A stretch of 64,000 nucleotides of DNA from Patescibacteria group bacterium (GTDB taxonomy: Bacteria; Patescibacteriota; Patescibacteriia; Patescibacteriales; Patescibacteriaceae), in NCBI GenBank assembly GCA_030583705.1, contig CP129471.1, positions 796,506 through 860,505 of the forward strand. Reading direction: 5' to 3'. Position numbers and translations under genes: made by a program. This document shows positions 1-8,471 of this stretch, piece after piece. Position 1 is the first letter of the stretch. Each line of letters begins with the position of its first letter. Under the pieces are notes generated by a model, which saw nothing but the letters and a program-made list of their open reading frames with translations, did not search any database and was not told the DNA's origin.

Positions 1-278
1 TTAGGCTCAACCTCCAAAACAAGATCAGGGAAATTTTTAACGAAATCACGATGTCCACTCGCAGTAGTTGTAGCAGCTTTAACCTCTATCGGTACAACAA
101 AATCAAGATGGTTGTTTTTTCCGGAAATTACTGTTTTGGATTTTTTAGCAGTCCCAACCCTACCAGTTCGCTTAGCAGTTTTTTTAACAGCCGGCTTCTT
201 TGTTTTAGCTTTGACCCCAGCCCTAGCTTTAGACTTGGACTTAACTTCTTCTTTTTTGTTTTCAGAACTTTTTACCAT
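1..278 (-). CDS. Partial hypothetical protein with Lys/Ala-rich N-terminus
   Basis: An open frame starts at ATG 276-278 and runs leftwards off the window, so the C-terminus is not seen. The first ~50 residues are Lys/Ala/Ser-rich with KKPAVKK-type repeats, like a histone H1-type or linker tail. A more ordinary segment follows (HLDFVVPIEVKAATTTASG). The start lies 8 nt before the stop of the upstream MBL gene on the same strand, so the two are probably co-transcribed. I do not recognise the family. The basic tail could bind nucleic acid or simply be a disordered extension. Confidence 0.55.
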   Translation of the reverse strand, partial: MVKSSENKKEEVKSKSKARAGVKAKTKKPAVKKTAKRTGRVGTAKKSKTVISGKNNHLDFVVPIEVKAATTTASGHRDFVKNFPDLVLEVEP

Positions 279-285
279 AAAAGTT

Positions 286-936
286 TTAATTAAGTACTAC
301 TAAATCCATACCATCTTGCGGTAAATCTTTTCTAACAATTTTTAATTTTTCTTCATAACGAGGTTTAACAGCAATAGCTTTTAAGAAATTATCCAAGGGA
401 TCCAAATTTTTAGATAATTTTAAACCGCTTACATGATAATGCATGGGAATAACTAATCTTGGTTCAATTTGGTTAATTACCTTAACGGCGGTTTGGGCAT
501 TAATGGTATAAACTCCGCCTACGGGAATAATTAAAATATCAGTACCTTCAAGTTTTTCAAGTTGTGAATTATCTAACTCACAACCCAAATCTCCCAGGTG
601 GGTAATGGAAATTCCCTCAAGCTCTATTCTATACATAACATTTTTACCACGCTCCGCTCCTTCCGAAGAATCGTGATAAGAGCTAACTCCTTCAATAAAG
701 ACACCCTTAACCTCATACTCTCCCGGACCACTAATAACAAAAGGATTACCAATAACAGCCGCCACATTATTATGATCATCGTGATCATGACTAATAGTAA
801 CTATATCTGCTTCAAGCTTAGGTAACTTTAAACCAACCTTCTCAGGCTTAAAAGGATCGGTAACTACCGTTACAATATCATTTTCATGTTTAGCTTGGAG
901 TTTAAAACAGGAGTGATTGATTTTTACAATTTGCAT
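286..936 (-). CDS. MBL-fold metal-dependent hydrolase (UlaG-like)
   Basis: A 216-residue protein with the metallo-beta-lactamase fold zinc motif HDHDDH at residues 50-55 (HxHxDH). Later THLGDLG and PMHYHV segments match the remaining metal-ligand loops. The short single-domain form resembles the UlaG-like branch (COG2220) of predicted Zn-dependent hydrolases; the substrate cannot be read from sequence. I chose ATG 934-936 (MQIVKINHS) over a start 14 codons upstream, because the fold's first strand begins there and the upstream residues are basic and unlike the family. It lies 8 nt before the Lys-rich gene on the same strand. Confidence 0.8.
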   Translation of the reverse strand: MQIVKINHSCFKLQAKHENDIVTVVTDPFKPEKVGLKLPKLEADIVTISHDHDDHNNVAAVIGNPFVISGPGEYEVKGVFIEGVSSYHDSSEGAERGKNVMYRIELEGISITHLGDLGCELDNSQLEKLEGTDILIIPVGGVYTINAQTAVKVINQIEPRLVIPMHYHVSGLKLSKNLDPLDNFLKAIAVKPRYEEKLKIVRKDLPQDGMDLVVLN

Positions 937-1068
937 AAAATAAGGTTTAAAAACGGCCCTTAAATGGCGCCGCAGCATACTTTAAATATACTGCATTTAA
1001 GAAGAAGAGTCAATCTAAAAAACAAGAGAAAAAACAACTTAATAAAAAACTTTTCGGTTTTTACTAAT

Positions 1069-1098
1069 TTGACAAAAAATCAATTTTTATCCTATCCT
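1069..1098 (+). promoter_or_regulatory. Promoter for the LCP gene
   Basis: TTGACA (1069-1074), an 18-nt spacer, then TATCCT (1093-1098), about 75 nt upstream of the LCP start. It lies in the divergent gap between the MBL gene and the LCP gene. Confidence 0.5.
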
Positions 1099-1173
1099 TG
1101 ATATTTGCCAAAAAGGCTTAAACAGTATAAAGTATAAAAGTATCTTAAATATATTAAAGAATAAAAAACCCCT

Positions 1174-2658
1174 ATGGATCATAACCACAATTTGCTTAAT
1201 AATATTGAAAAACCCCAACAACGTCGTAAGAAGTCTATTTTTAAAAGAATTAGAAAAATATTCGTAAGTTTTTTAATTCTTTTAGTTGTTCTTTATGCCT
1301 TTTTCTACTTTAAACAACTCTTCTTTGGTAGTAATGAAGAAGGTGGTACCTCTTGGATCGATCGTATTCCCCTTATCGGGCAAGTTAAACATTTAGCAGA
1401 GAGCTCAGACAGACCCCTAAAAGGCGAAGAAAGAGACAGAATCAATATTCTTCTTTTAGGTATTGGCGGCGCCCAACATGACGGAGGTCTTTTAACGGAT
1501 ACTATTATGGTAGCCAGCTTAAAACCATCCACCAACCAAGTTTCCATGCTTTCTATCCCCAGAGATCTGGTAGTCCGTGTTGAAGGTTCTTCCGATTACC
1601 GTAAGATAAACAGTGTTCATTCTTTAGCTGAACAAAGAGATAAGGGCAGTGGAGGCTTAGCTGTTAGTCAAACTGTTAGCCGCCTACTTGATGAACCAAT
1701 TGATTACTATGTTAGAATAGATTTCGATGGCTTTGAGAAAATTATAGACCAAATTGGAGGTGTTAGTGTTTATGTGGAAAATACACTAGATGACTATAGT
1801 TACCCAATCAGAGGACGCGAAGATAATCCGGATTATTACAGTCGTTTTGAACATTTGCATATACCCCAAGGCTGGCAAGAAATGGACGGTAGTCTAGCTC
1901 TTAAATACGCCCGTTCCAGACACGGTCTGCGCGGTGAAGGCTCGGATTTTGCCAGAGCCAGAAGACAACAAAATATCATGGTAGCTGCTAAAGAAAAGAT
2001 CTTTTCAGCTGAGACTCTTTTAAATCCCAAACAAATAACCGCCTTGGTTGGCCATGTTGAAAATCATCTATCCACTAACCTTAAACTTTGGGAAATGACC
2101 AAGCTTTGGAATATTAGCAAAAAGATAGATAGAGAAAATATTACCCAAAAAGTTTTAGATAACAGCCGAGCCGGATTATTGGAAGACGCCAGAGGCCTTA
2201 ATGGTGCCTATATCCTCACTCCCCGCTCCGGAGACTATTCGGAAATACAATATCTTTTTAAAAATATCTTTGGAGAAACAAGTATAGGGGCCAATATATC
2301 TATGCCTAAGGATAAGATAAAATTAACTATCTTTAATGGTACTTGGGTTAATGGTTTGGGTAGCCGGACCGCTCTTGATCTTGAACAAAAAAACAGCCCA
2401 ATCACGGTAGTAGAGGTTGGTAACTCTAGTCGTAAGAATTTTGAACGTTCTGTTATTTATGATCTAACCTATGGAGCTAAAAGAGAACATCTTGAATACC
2501 TTAAAGAAAAAACCGGTGCTAATATAGCACCAACTCTACCAGAATGGCTTAAAAACGATTTAGCCGATTCCGGCTCACCGGCCAACCAGCCGGACTTTAT
2601 CCTGATTCTAGGTACCGATGCAGATAAAACCGGTTCTGGAACGGACAATAGAAATTAA
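1174..2658 (+). CDS. LytR-CpsA-Psr (LCP) family cell-wall ligase with LytR_C domain
   Basis: A 494-residue protein. A basic cytosolic N-terminus is followed by one membrane anchor (about residues 30-46), then an LCP domain (about 85-270). Typical LCP features are DRINILLLG, LTDTIMV, SIPRDL, and the Arg-rich YARSRHG/DFARARRQQ segment that binds the polyprenyl phosphate substrate. A C-terminal LytR_C-like domain (IKLTIFNGT onward, about 385-485) ends the protein. LCP enzymes move glycopolymers from undecaprenyl carriers to the cell wall outside the membrane. The Der gene follows after 49 nt on the same strand. Confidence 0.9.
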   Translation: MDHNHNLLNNIEKPQQRRKKSIFKRIRKIFVSFLILLVVLYAFFYFKQLFFGSNEEGGTSWIDRIPLIGQVKHLAESSDRPLKGEERDRINILLLGIGGAQHDGGLLTDTIMVASLKPSTNQVSMLSIPRDLVVRVEGSSDYRKINSVHSLAEQRDKGSGGLAVSQTVSRLLDEPIDYYVRIDFDGFEKIIDQIGGVSVYVENTLDDYSYPIRGREDNPDYYSRFEHLHIPQGWQEMDGSLALKYARSRHGLRGEGSDFARARRQQNIMVAAKEKIFSAETLLNPKQITALVGHVENHLSTNLKLWEMTKLWNISKKIDRENITQKVLDNSRAGLLEDARGLNGAYILTPRSGDYSEIQYLFKNIFGETSIGANISMPKDKIKLTIFNGTWVNGLGSRTALDLEQKNSPITVVEVGNSSRKNFERSVIYDLTYGAKREHLEYLKEKTGANIAPTLPEWLKNDLADSGSPANQPDFILILGTDADKTGSGTDNRN

Positions 2659-2707
2659 AAATAAACAGTCTTTTAATTTTTATTTTCCTTTATTTTGAAA
2701 AAATTAT

Positions 2708-4246
2708 ATGAAAAAATACAAAGAAGGCGATCTGCCTCTGGTTGTTATCTTCGGACGAACTAATGTTGGCAAGTCTACTCTTTTTAATACTTTGGCAGAA
2801 AAAAAACAGGCCCTTATTTCAGATATCCCAGGCACCACTAGAGACAGTAATCTAGCCATAGGTGAATGGCGAGGACGAAAATTTGAACTGGTGGACACCG
2901 GTGGTTTTATGAACTTTGATTACTTAAGTAAAAAAAAGATTCAAGCAGAAACTATTGATGAAATGGTCCAAAAACAAGCCGGAGACTATATTCGTCGCGC
3001 TGATGTTATCTTGTTTGTAGTAGACAGTAAAGACGGTCTTTTACCGCAAGACAAAATTATGGCACAAATCCTTAAAAGGATAACCTCACAAAGAAAAAGT
3101 GTCACTATGTTAATAGCTAACAAAGCGGACAGTCAAAAACAAAGGTTAGCGATTGGGGATTTCTTCTCTTTGGGCTTTAAAGAGGTCTACCCAGTTTCAG
3201 CCGCCACAGGTGCAGGTACTGGAGATATGTTAGATGAAATCTTAAAACACTTTAAGGAGGAAATAAAAGAAAATGACGAAGAAGAGGAAGAAGATTACGA
3301 AGAAGAGAAGGAGGAGGAACAGGATGATGATAATTATGATAATAAGGAAGAGGGTGAAGAAAATGAAAAAGACAAGAAGGATAATGATAACAAAAAAGGA
3401 AGCTCTAAAAAGAAAAAAGATAAAGACGAAGAAGAGATTATTAGAATTTGTCTTTTGGGTAAGCCCAATGTTGGGAAATCCAGTCTTTTAAACGCCATGG
3501 TGGGATACGAAAGAGTTTTGGTTAGCGCTATTCCTCATACCACCAGGGAACCGCAATCAACAATCTTTGAATATAACGGGCAAATTATTGAATGTGTAGA
3601 CACTGCCGGTATTAGTAGACACGGACATAAACAAAATAATCTAGAGAAGTTCAGTATGGCTAAAAGCTTGGCTTCTCTTAAAAAAGCCAATTTAGCTCTT
3701 TTAATACTGGATATTAATGAACCAATCACCAAACAAGATGCTAGACTAACTGAAGAAATAATCAGTAAACAAAAGGGTTTAATTATTGTTGCTAATAAAT
3801 GGGACACTGTTGAAGAAAGAGAGACCAAAAAATATATTGCCCATATTCATCGAGAACTACCCTTTGCAACTTACGCACCTATCCAATTTGTTTCCGCCAA
3901 AAATAGATCTAAAATAGATCATCTTTTTGACCTCATAACCGAAGTATATAAAGCTCGCCATACCCAATTAAGCGCTTCTCAACTGGAGTGGTTAATGAAG
4001 ACCGCTGTTAAGAAACATCGCCCTACCAAAGGACATGGTACCAAATACCCCCGCCTTTATGAGTTCTCCCAAAGCGGTGTTAATCCCCCCACCTTTGTGG
4101 TAAGGATCGGAGCTAGAGAAAGTTTGGCAGATACCTACCTGCGCTTTTTGGAAAACCAACTTCGTGCCAATTTCGGTTTTGCCGGCACCCCGATTTCCAT
4201 TTGGGTTAAAAAAGGCAGAGATGTGCATGGAGCACATGATAGTTAA
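2708..4246 (+). CDS. der: Ribosome biogenesis GTPase Der (EngA) with acidic linker insert
   Basis: A 512-residue double GTPase. The first G domain has its P-loop at residues 16-23 (GRTNVGKS) and a DTGG switch; the second has its P-loop at 251-258 (GKPNVGKS) and DTAG. A KH-like C-terminal domain follows, including an LRANFGFAGTPISIWVKK segment. Der acts in 50S subunit assembly. Ordinary Der is about 440-490 residues. The extra length here is a low-complexity linker of Glu, Asp, Lys and Asn at about 185-245 between the G domains, which looks disordered. Both GTPase cores are intact. Confidence 0.95.
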   Translation: MKKYKEGDLPLVVIFGRTNVGKSTLFNTLAEKKQALISDIPGTTRDSNLAIGEWRGRKFELVDTGGFMNFDYLSKKKIQAETIDEMVQKQAGDYIRRADVILFVVDSKDGLLPQDKIMAQILKRITSQRKSVTMLIANKADSQKQRLAIGDFFSLGFKEVYPVSAATGAGTGDMLDEILKHFKEEIKENDEEEEEDYEEEKEEEQDDDNYDNKEEGEENEKDKKDNDNKKGSSKKKKDKDEEEIIRICLLGKPNVGKSSLLNAMVGYERVLVSAIPHTTREPQSTIFEYNGQIIECVDTAGISRHGHKQNNLEKFSMAKSLASLKKANLALLILDINEPITKQDARLTEEIISKQKGLIIVANKWDTVEERETKKYIAHIHRELPFATYAPIQFVSAKNRSKIDHLFDLITEVYKARHTQLSASQLEWLMKTAVKKHRPTKGHGTKYPRLYEFSQSGVNPPTFVVRIGARESLADTYLRFLENQLRANFGFAGTPISIWVKKGRDVHGAHDS

Positions 4247-4262
4247 TAAAGCTTTATCTACT

Positions 4263-4288
4263 AAACACCTCAACTACTTGAGGTGTTT
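4263..4288 (+). terminator. Hairpin after der (member of a repeated hairpin family)
   Basis: An 11-bp perfect stem AAACACCTCAA / TTGAGGTGTTT with loop CTAC, 17 nt after der. The tail is A-rich rather than a clean T-run, so termination is plausible but not certain. Nearly the same hairpin recurs at 31034-31059 and 34357-34382 around the DGR. Confidence 0.6.
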
Positions 4289-4326
4289 AAAAAACTAAAT
4301 AATATTATAATGATATAAAAATTAAT

Positions 4327-5313
4327 ATGGAAATACTGCTTATAATAATTCTTCTTGCTCTTTCTGGTCTTTTTTCTGGACTTACTTTAGGATTAATGAA
4401 ACTAGACACCTTTGAGCTTAAAAGAAAGATGAAACTGGGAGACAAAGAAGCTAAAGCTGTTTATGCTATTCGCCGACACGGCAACGAACTTTTAACAGCT
4501 TTACTTTTAGGTAATGTAGCAGTTAACTCCTTTCTGGCTATTTTTCTGGGTAGCCTTACTTCCGGACTTTTAGCTACCATTACAGCCACTGCCTTAATCT
4601 TTTTATTCGGGGAAATTATTCCCCAAGCTGTTATCGCCAGATACGCCCTGGCTTTTGGAGCTAAGACCGTACCGTTGGTAAAGTTTCTTTTATTAATCTT
4701 TAAACCAATATCTAAACCAATCGGCTGGAGCTTGGATAAAGTTCTAGGTGAAGAACTACAAACCATTTACAGCAAAGAAGAATTATTAAAAATAGTAGCT
4801 GAGCACGAAGACTCAAGTACCTCAGCAATAGATAGAGATGAAGAGAAGATCGTTCATGGAGCTCTATCTTTTTCAGATAAAACAGCCGGCGATATTATGA
4901 CGCCTCGCACTGTGGTTTTTATGCTTGAGGAAAGTACTAAGATTGATAAATCAACTATTGAGACAATTAAGGATCATAACTTTTCCCGTATTCCGATTTT
5001 TAAAGAAACTCAAGATAAAATTATTGGCATTTTGTATATTAAAGATCTTTTGGGAGTAAGAAGTGGTAAAATAAAAAAATATACCAAATTAGACTATTTA
5101 AAGATCAATGAAAAGACTAAATTAGATAAACTGAAAAATCGTATGATAAAAGCCAGGCAACACATGGCCATTGTTTTGGATGAGTTTAAAGGCTTTGCCG
5201 GCGTAGTAACTCTGGAAGATATCCTAGAAGAAGTAATTGGTTCAGAGATACTTGATGAAAGCGATGAGCATGCAGACTTAAGAGAAGTAGCTAAAAAAAT
5301 TATTGAGGAGTAG
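4327..5313 (+). CDS. CNNM/CBS-domain membrane protein (HlyC/CorC family)
   Basis: A 328-residue protein with an N-terminal CNNM (DUF21) membrane domain of about four helices (residues 1-140). A CBS-domain pair follows (about 185-310), including MTPRTVVFML and the second-CBS segment VLDEFKGFAGVVTLEDILEE. The C-terminal CorC_HlyC transporter-associated domain of longer members is missing, as in short forms. Family members are linked to Mg2+/cation homeostasis; the exact substrate is unknown. It stands between two gaps and is probably transcribed alone. Confidence 0.85.
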   Translation: MEILLIIILLALSGLFSGLTLGLMKLDTFELKRKMKLGDKEAKAVYAIRRHGNELLTALLLGNVAVNSFLAIFLGSLTSGLLATITATALIFLFGEIIPQAVIARYALAFGAKTVPLVKFLLLIFKPISKPIGWSLDKVLGEELQTIYSKEELLKIVAEHEDSSTSAIDRDEEKIVHGALSFSDKTAGDIMTPRTVVFMLEESTKIDKSTIETIKDHNFSRIPIFKETQDKIIGILYIKDLLGVRSGKIKKYTKLDYLKINEKTKLDKLKNRMIKARQHMAIVLDEFKGFAGVVTLEDILEEVIGSEILDESDEHADLREVAKKIIEE

Positions 5314-5431
5314 GTCTAATAACACAATTTAATAACATAAAAAAGCTTTTTAAAATTAAAATAAGACAAATAAATAGCTAAAAAAAGATTATCCATAAAA
5401 ATACACAAAGAAGATGAGTACTGTTTTTACT

Positions 5432-5460
5432 TTACTTTTTTTAAAAAATAACCGTATAAT
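5432..5460 (+). promoter_or_regulatory. Predicted promoter for the 5479 gene and pth
   Basis: TTACTT, a 17-nt spacer, then TATAAT (5455-5460), 19 nt before the start codon. This implies a very short leader. Confidence 0.45.
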
Positions 5461-5478
5461 AACCATATAAACAACTAT

Positions 5479-6066
5479 ATGAACTCACGAGAAACTCCTG
5501 CTACAATCTTTGAAGAAGAAGTGCCTAAATCATTTCTGGCTAGTCTAACCGAGAAAACCGAGGTTAAACATGAGTTACCCCGTCTTTTACGAGTTATTGA
5601 ACTACCAGATCAAGATTCAACTGAATACCACAGACTTGAAGAAAAGATCCTATTAAAACAAATAGCTCCTTTTTTTATGGATGAACCAAAGAATAAGGAA
5701 AAAAAGAACGAAAACAATGAAAATCGTTATCATGACTATTTTAAAATGATCAGCCAAAAATTAAAGGAATTTCCAGATCAAGAAGAAGCTCAATTAAATC
5801 TCTCGGCAGAAATTCTTAACCTAATGAAAGCCTATGAAGAAGCATTGAATCAAGAAGATGATTCAAAAAATTTTGGACCCAATAATCTTTTTAAAGCAGA
5901 TTCTTATGAAGAAAATCCGGAAAACGTTTTAAGGGCTAAAATGTGCGCCCATATCTTAACTAAGATAATTAAACAAGCCGAAGCAGAACAAGGAGAAAAT
6001 AAGCCCTATGAAAAGATCCTTTTTAAAGAAATAGGCAGAGTAACTTTAAGAAAGATTGAAAATTAA
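5479..6066 (+). CDS. Hypothetical acidic, helical protein upstream of pth
   Basis: A 195-residue soluble protein, rich in Glu and Lys, with predicted helical character and no signal peptide or membrane segment. I do not recognise a family. It lies 15 nt upstream of pth on the same strand and shares its promoter, so the two are an operon. The codon use and base composition match the core neighbours, which supports a real and perhaps lineage-specific gene. Confidence 0.7.
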   Translation: MNSRETPATIFEEEVPKSFLASLTEKTEVKHELPRLLRVIELPDQDSTEYHRLEEKILLKQIAPFFMDEPKNKEKKNENNENRYHDYFKMISQKLKEFPDQEEAQLNLSAEILNLMKAYEEALNQEDDSKNFGPNNLFKADSYEENPENVLRAKMCAHILTKIIKQAEAEQGENKPYEKILFKEIGRVTLRKIEN

Positions 6067-6081
6067 ATTATAAATATTATA

Positions 6082-6630
6082 ATGAACCTAATCATCGGCC
6101 TCGGCAACCCCGGGCAAAAATATGAAAAAACCAGGCACAATATCGGCTTTATGGCGCTTGATAGAATAGCGTTGGAAAATAGTCTGGAATGGGAAAAAGA
6201 TAACAAGCTCAAAGCACAAATCGCTATGGGAGAGGGTTATCTTTTGGTTAAACCCCTAACCTTTATGAATAATTCAGGAGAAACAGCTAGGGCTTTAGTA
6301 AAAAAGTATAACCTCATACCCCGTAACTGGCTTGGACTAAAAAAAGATTTTAACCTAGAAGATAATCTAATTGTTATTCATGACGAGTTGGATCTACCTC
6401 TTGGTAAAATAAAAACCTCAAGTAACAGCTCCAGTGCTGGTCATCGCGGGGTACAATCAATCATTGATCATCTTAAAACCAAAAAATTTAAAAGAATAAG
6501 AATAGGTATATCCTCAGAGCAAAGAGCACTTGTGCCAACCGATAAATTCGTCTTACAAAGATTTACCCCAGAAGAAGAACAAGCCATAAAGACCCTACTT
6601 GATCCCCTAATTGATACAATAAAGTCTTAG
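6082..6630 (+). CDS. pth: Peptidyl-tRNA hydrolase
   Basis: A 182-residue Pth. It has the family motifs LIIGLGNPGQKYEKTRHNIG at the N-terminus (catalytic His in TRHN), KPLTFMNNSG, IHDELDLPLG and GHRGVQSI. It cleaves peptidyl-tRNA released by stalled ribosomes. There is a small extra segment of about 12 residues (around RNWLGLKKDF) just before the IHDELDLP strand that is absent from most Pth. All catalytic residues I can recognise are present. Confidence 0.95.
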   Translation: MNLIIGLGNPGQKYEKTRHNIGFMALDRIALENSLEWEKDNKLKAQIAMGEGYLLVKPLTFMNNSGETARALVKKYNLIPRNWLGLKKDFNLEDNLIVIHDELDLPLGKIKTSSNSSSAGHRGVQSIIDHLKTKKFKRIRIGISSEQRALVPTDKFVLQRFTPEEEQAIKTLLDPLIDTIKS

Positions 6631-6690
6631 TTATTAAAGATTACTACTAACTCAAAACATAACATCTCTTTATTTAGAATTAAAATAAAA

Positions 6691-6712
6691 AAACGCAACC
6701 TAGGCTGCGTTT
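6691..6712. terminator. Bidirectional terminator between pth and the 6729 gene
   Basis: A 7-bp stem AAACGCA / TGCGTTT flanked by A- and T-runs on both sides. It lies between convergent genes, so it can serve both. Confidence 0.75.
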
Positions 6713-6728
6713 AAAATTTTTACTAAAA

Positions 6729-7094
6729 TTACAAAAGTGAAACAAATTTCAAGAAGAAAAATCTCCTGATACGAACCTTACAAAGCTTCTTCCTTGCATT
6801 TAAAATATTATGAACATGATTATTCAAGTTAATGCATGGATAAAAAATCTTTATTGACTTGATATGATCAAGATCTATTCTTTTATGAAATATTTCATCA
6901 CCGACCTTAATGGTCAGAGAAAAATATCTTACAAGAATAAATCCCGGAGAAGCTAAGACGTATTGGTTTTGAAAATCATTTGGGAGTTCATTGAAGACAA
7001 AAAAAATATCTTCACGTTTAAACTCAATAACTTCTCCAATTTTTTCTTCTTTTGTAGCTAAACAATCAAAAAAATCTTTAAATCTTTTAAGCAT
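6729..7094 (-). CDS. Hypothetical 121-residue protein
   Basis: A soluble, beta-rich-looking protein with no recognised domain. It has a good Shine-Dalgarno (AAAGGAG about 7 nt before ATG 7092-7094) and its own promoter (7119-7147), which support real expression. The basic, Phe-rich C-terminus (RIRRFFFLKF) is unusual. It is a single gene convergent with pth. Function unknown. Confidence 0.6.
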   Translation of the reverse strand: MLKRFKDFFDCLATKEEKIGEVIEFKREDIFFVFNELPNDFQNQYVLASPGFILVRYFSLTIKVGDEIFHKRIDLDHIKSIKIFYPCINLNNHVHNILNARKKLCKVRIRRFFFLKFVSLL

Positions 7095-7118
7095 TTTTTC
7101 TCCTTTTTGTTTGATTTT

Positions 7119-7147
7119 AAACTATCACAAAACAAATATTTTGTCAA
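7119..7147 (-). promoter_or_regulatory. Promoter for the 6729-7094 gene
   Basis: Reading on the minus strand: TTGACA (plus 7142-7147), a 17-nt spacer, TAGTTT (plus 7119-7124). It is back-to-back with the plus-strand promoter at 7156. The two -35 boxes form an inverted repeat GTCAAG...CTTGAC, so one factor could affect both. Confidence 0.5.
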
Positions 7148-7155
7148 GTTAGCTC

Positions 7156-7183
7156 TTGACGCAACTTTTAAATCACCTATAAT
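7156..7183 (+). promoter_or_regulatory. Promoter for a small RNA
   Basis: TTGACG (7156-7161), a 16-nt spacer, then a perfect TATAAT (7178-7183). No coding frame follows, only a strong terminator about 35 nt beyond the expected start of transcription. Confidence 0.6.
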
Positions 7184-7189
7184 TAAAAT

Positions 7190-7260
7190 ATCGGTTGTCT
7201 ATTATATTCTTTTTGCTAACCCCCCCACCCTGCCTTCGGGCACAGTGGGGGTTTTATTTT
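7190..7260 (+). ncRNA. Candidate small RNA of about 70 nt
   Basis: A near-consensus promoter is followed within 30-40 nt by a strong intrinsic terminator (stem CCCCCAC/GTGGGGG topped by TGCC-TTCG-GGCA, then TTTTATTTT). There is no start codon with a usable frame between them. The 5' part is unstructured and U-rich, and could pair with a target. The start position is inferred from the -10 box. I do not recognise a known RNA family. Confidence 0.45.
7219..7259 (+). terminator. Strong intrinsic terminator with UUCG tetraloop
   Basis: C- and G-rich arms (CCCCCAC/GTGGGGG) with an inner TGCC/GGCA stem closed by TTCG, followed by TTTTATTTT on the plus strand. Confidence 0.8.
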
Positions 7261-7270
7261 AAAATTCCTA

Positions 7271-7314
7271 AAAACATAAAGACATCCGCTAATAAGCGGA
7301 TGTCTTTATGTTTT
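7271..7314 (-). terminator. Terminator of the rpsO-pnp-AI-2E operon
   Basis: A 20-bp perfect inverted repeat with loop AATA. On the minus strand it is followed by TTTTT. It lies 80 nt past the last gene of the operon. It is the longest perfect stem noted in the window. Confidence 0.8.
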
Positions 7315-7393
7315 ATAATATATTATATAATCCCACTCTTCTTCTAAATAATCTAGCCCTAACCTTTTTAGAACTTATACAAACAACCTACTC

Positions 7394-8455
7394 TTAGTCC
7401 TCCATGGCGGACATGCTTAAAGCGTGTTTTTTATTAAATATGTCTTCTAAAATAACCGTACCGGCAGTAGCGGCCGGAATGGCTAAAAGAGCCCCTAAGA
7501 TTCCCCCAATGGAGAAACCTATCATAATTACCACTATACTGGCTATTGGGTTAAGACCAACCGCTTTTTGCATAATTTTAGGCACCAAAAACGCGTTTTC
7601 TACCTGTTGAATAATAAGGTAAACAATTATTACCCCCAAAGCCAAAGCAGGAGATTGAGTAAGGGCGATTAAAACCGCTGGTACTGCCCCGATCACTGGT
7701 CCAAGATAAGGGATAAGTTCGGTTAGTCCAGCGATCAAAGCTAAAATGAAAGCATATTTAACCCCTAAAATAGATAAGCTTATATAAGTTAAAAGAAAAA
7801 TAGCAAAACATAAGACTAATTGTCCTCTAAACCAAAGTCCCATTTTATGTTGCATTCTTCTTAGAACATCCATGGCATAGGTTTGGTGCTTAGCTGGTGT
7901 TAGTGACCAAATTAATTTCTTAATGGAGTTTTGTTCCACCATCATATAAAAAGTGATCACTATTATAATAAAGAAAGAAAGTACTCCTCCGAAAAAACCA
8001 AAGATTGAAGACAAAATATTTTCTCCAGCCGGTAGGTTAGTAAAAATAGAGCTAATACCTTCAGCCACATTATTAAACCAAATATGGCTATCCGAAAATT
8101 CTTTTAAGCTTTCCGCATAACCACTTATTGTCTCCAAATAAACAGGAAAGTCAGTAGCCAATTGAGTAGACTGTTCAATAACTGGCGGAATAGAGAGCCA
8201 AAGAAAACCTGAAACCAAACTTAAACCAACAATATAAATTATTACAACCGATAAAACTCTAGGAATACCCTTATCCGTAATCCAATCCACCCAAGGATTC
8301 ATGGCACTGGCTAAAATAATTGAAACAAACAAGAGAGCTAAAATATCCTTAATTAGAAAGACAATATAAGCTAAAGCTACAACCCCGATAATCCGCAAAA
8401 GACTACCGGTAGTAATGGTAATACGAGTAGCTGCCGGTCTTTGTTCGTTTTTCAT
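7394..8455 (-). CDS. AI-2E family (PerM/UPF0118) membrane transporter
   Basis: A 353-residue polytopic membrane protein with about seven to eight helices. It shows the AI-2E family pattern: an N-terminal helix pair, a soluble loop (about 95-150), then the conserved C-terminal segment with ELIPYLGPVIGAVPA and a final GGILGALLAIPAAT helix. The family exports small molecules or ions; the autoinducer-2 name comes from one member and should not be taken as the substrate here. It is 16 nt downstream of pnp on the same strand and ends the operon. Confidence 0.85.
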   Translation of the reverse strand: MKNEQRPAATRITITTGSLLRIIGVVALAYIVFLIKDILALLFVSIILASAMNPWVDWITDKGIPRVLSVVIIYIVGLSLVSGFLWLSIPPVIEQSTQLATDFPVYLETISGYAESLKEFSDSHIWFNNVAEGISSIFTNLPAGENILSSIFGFFGGVLSFFIIIVITFYMMVEQNSIKKLIWSLTPAKHQTYAMDVLRRMQHKMGLWFRGQLVLCFAIFLLTYISLSILGVKYAFILALIAGLTELIPYLGPVIGAVPAVLIALTQSPALALGVIIVYLIIQQVENAFLVPKIMQKAVGLNPIASIVVIMIGFSIGGILGALLAIPAATAGTVILEDIFNKKHALSMSAMED

Positions 8456-8471
8456 AAAAGTTTTTTAACAA

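Noticed and set aside
51-303. Plus-strand frames of 63-80 codons at the left edge
   Set aside because: They lie opposite the Lys/Ala-rich partial gene and show only low-complexity Phe/Ser/Leu translation.
7190-7260. The small RNA as the SRP 4.5S RNA
   Set aside because: The conserved SRP apical loop sequence is missing and the size and fold do not fit.
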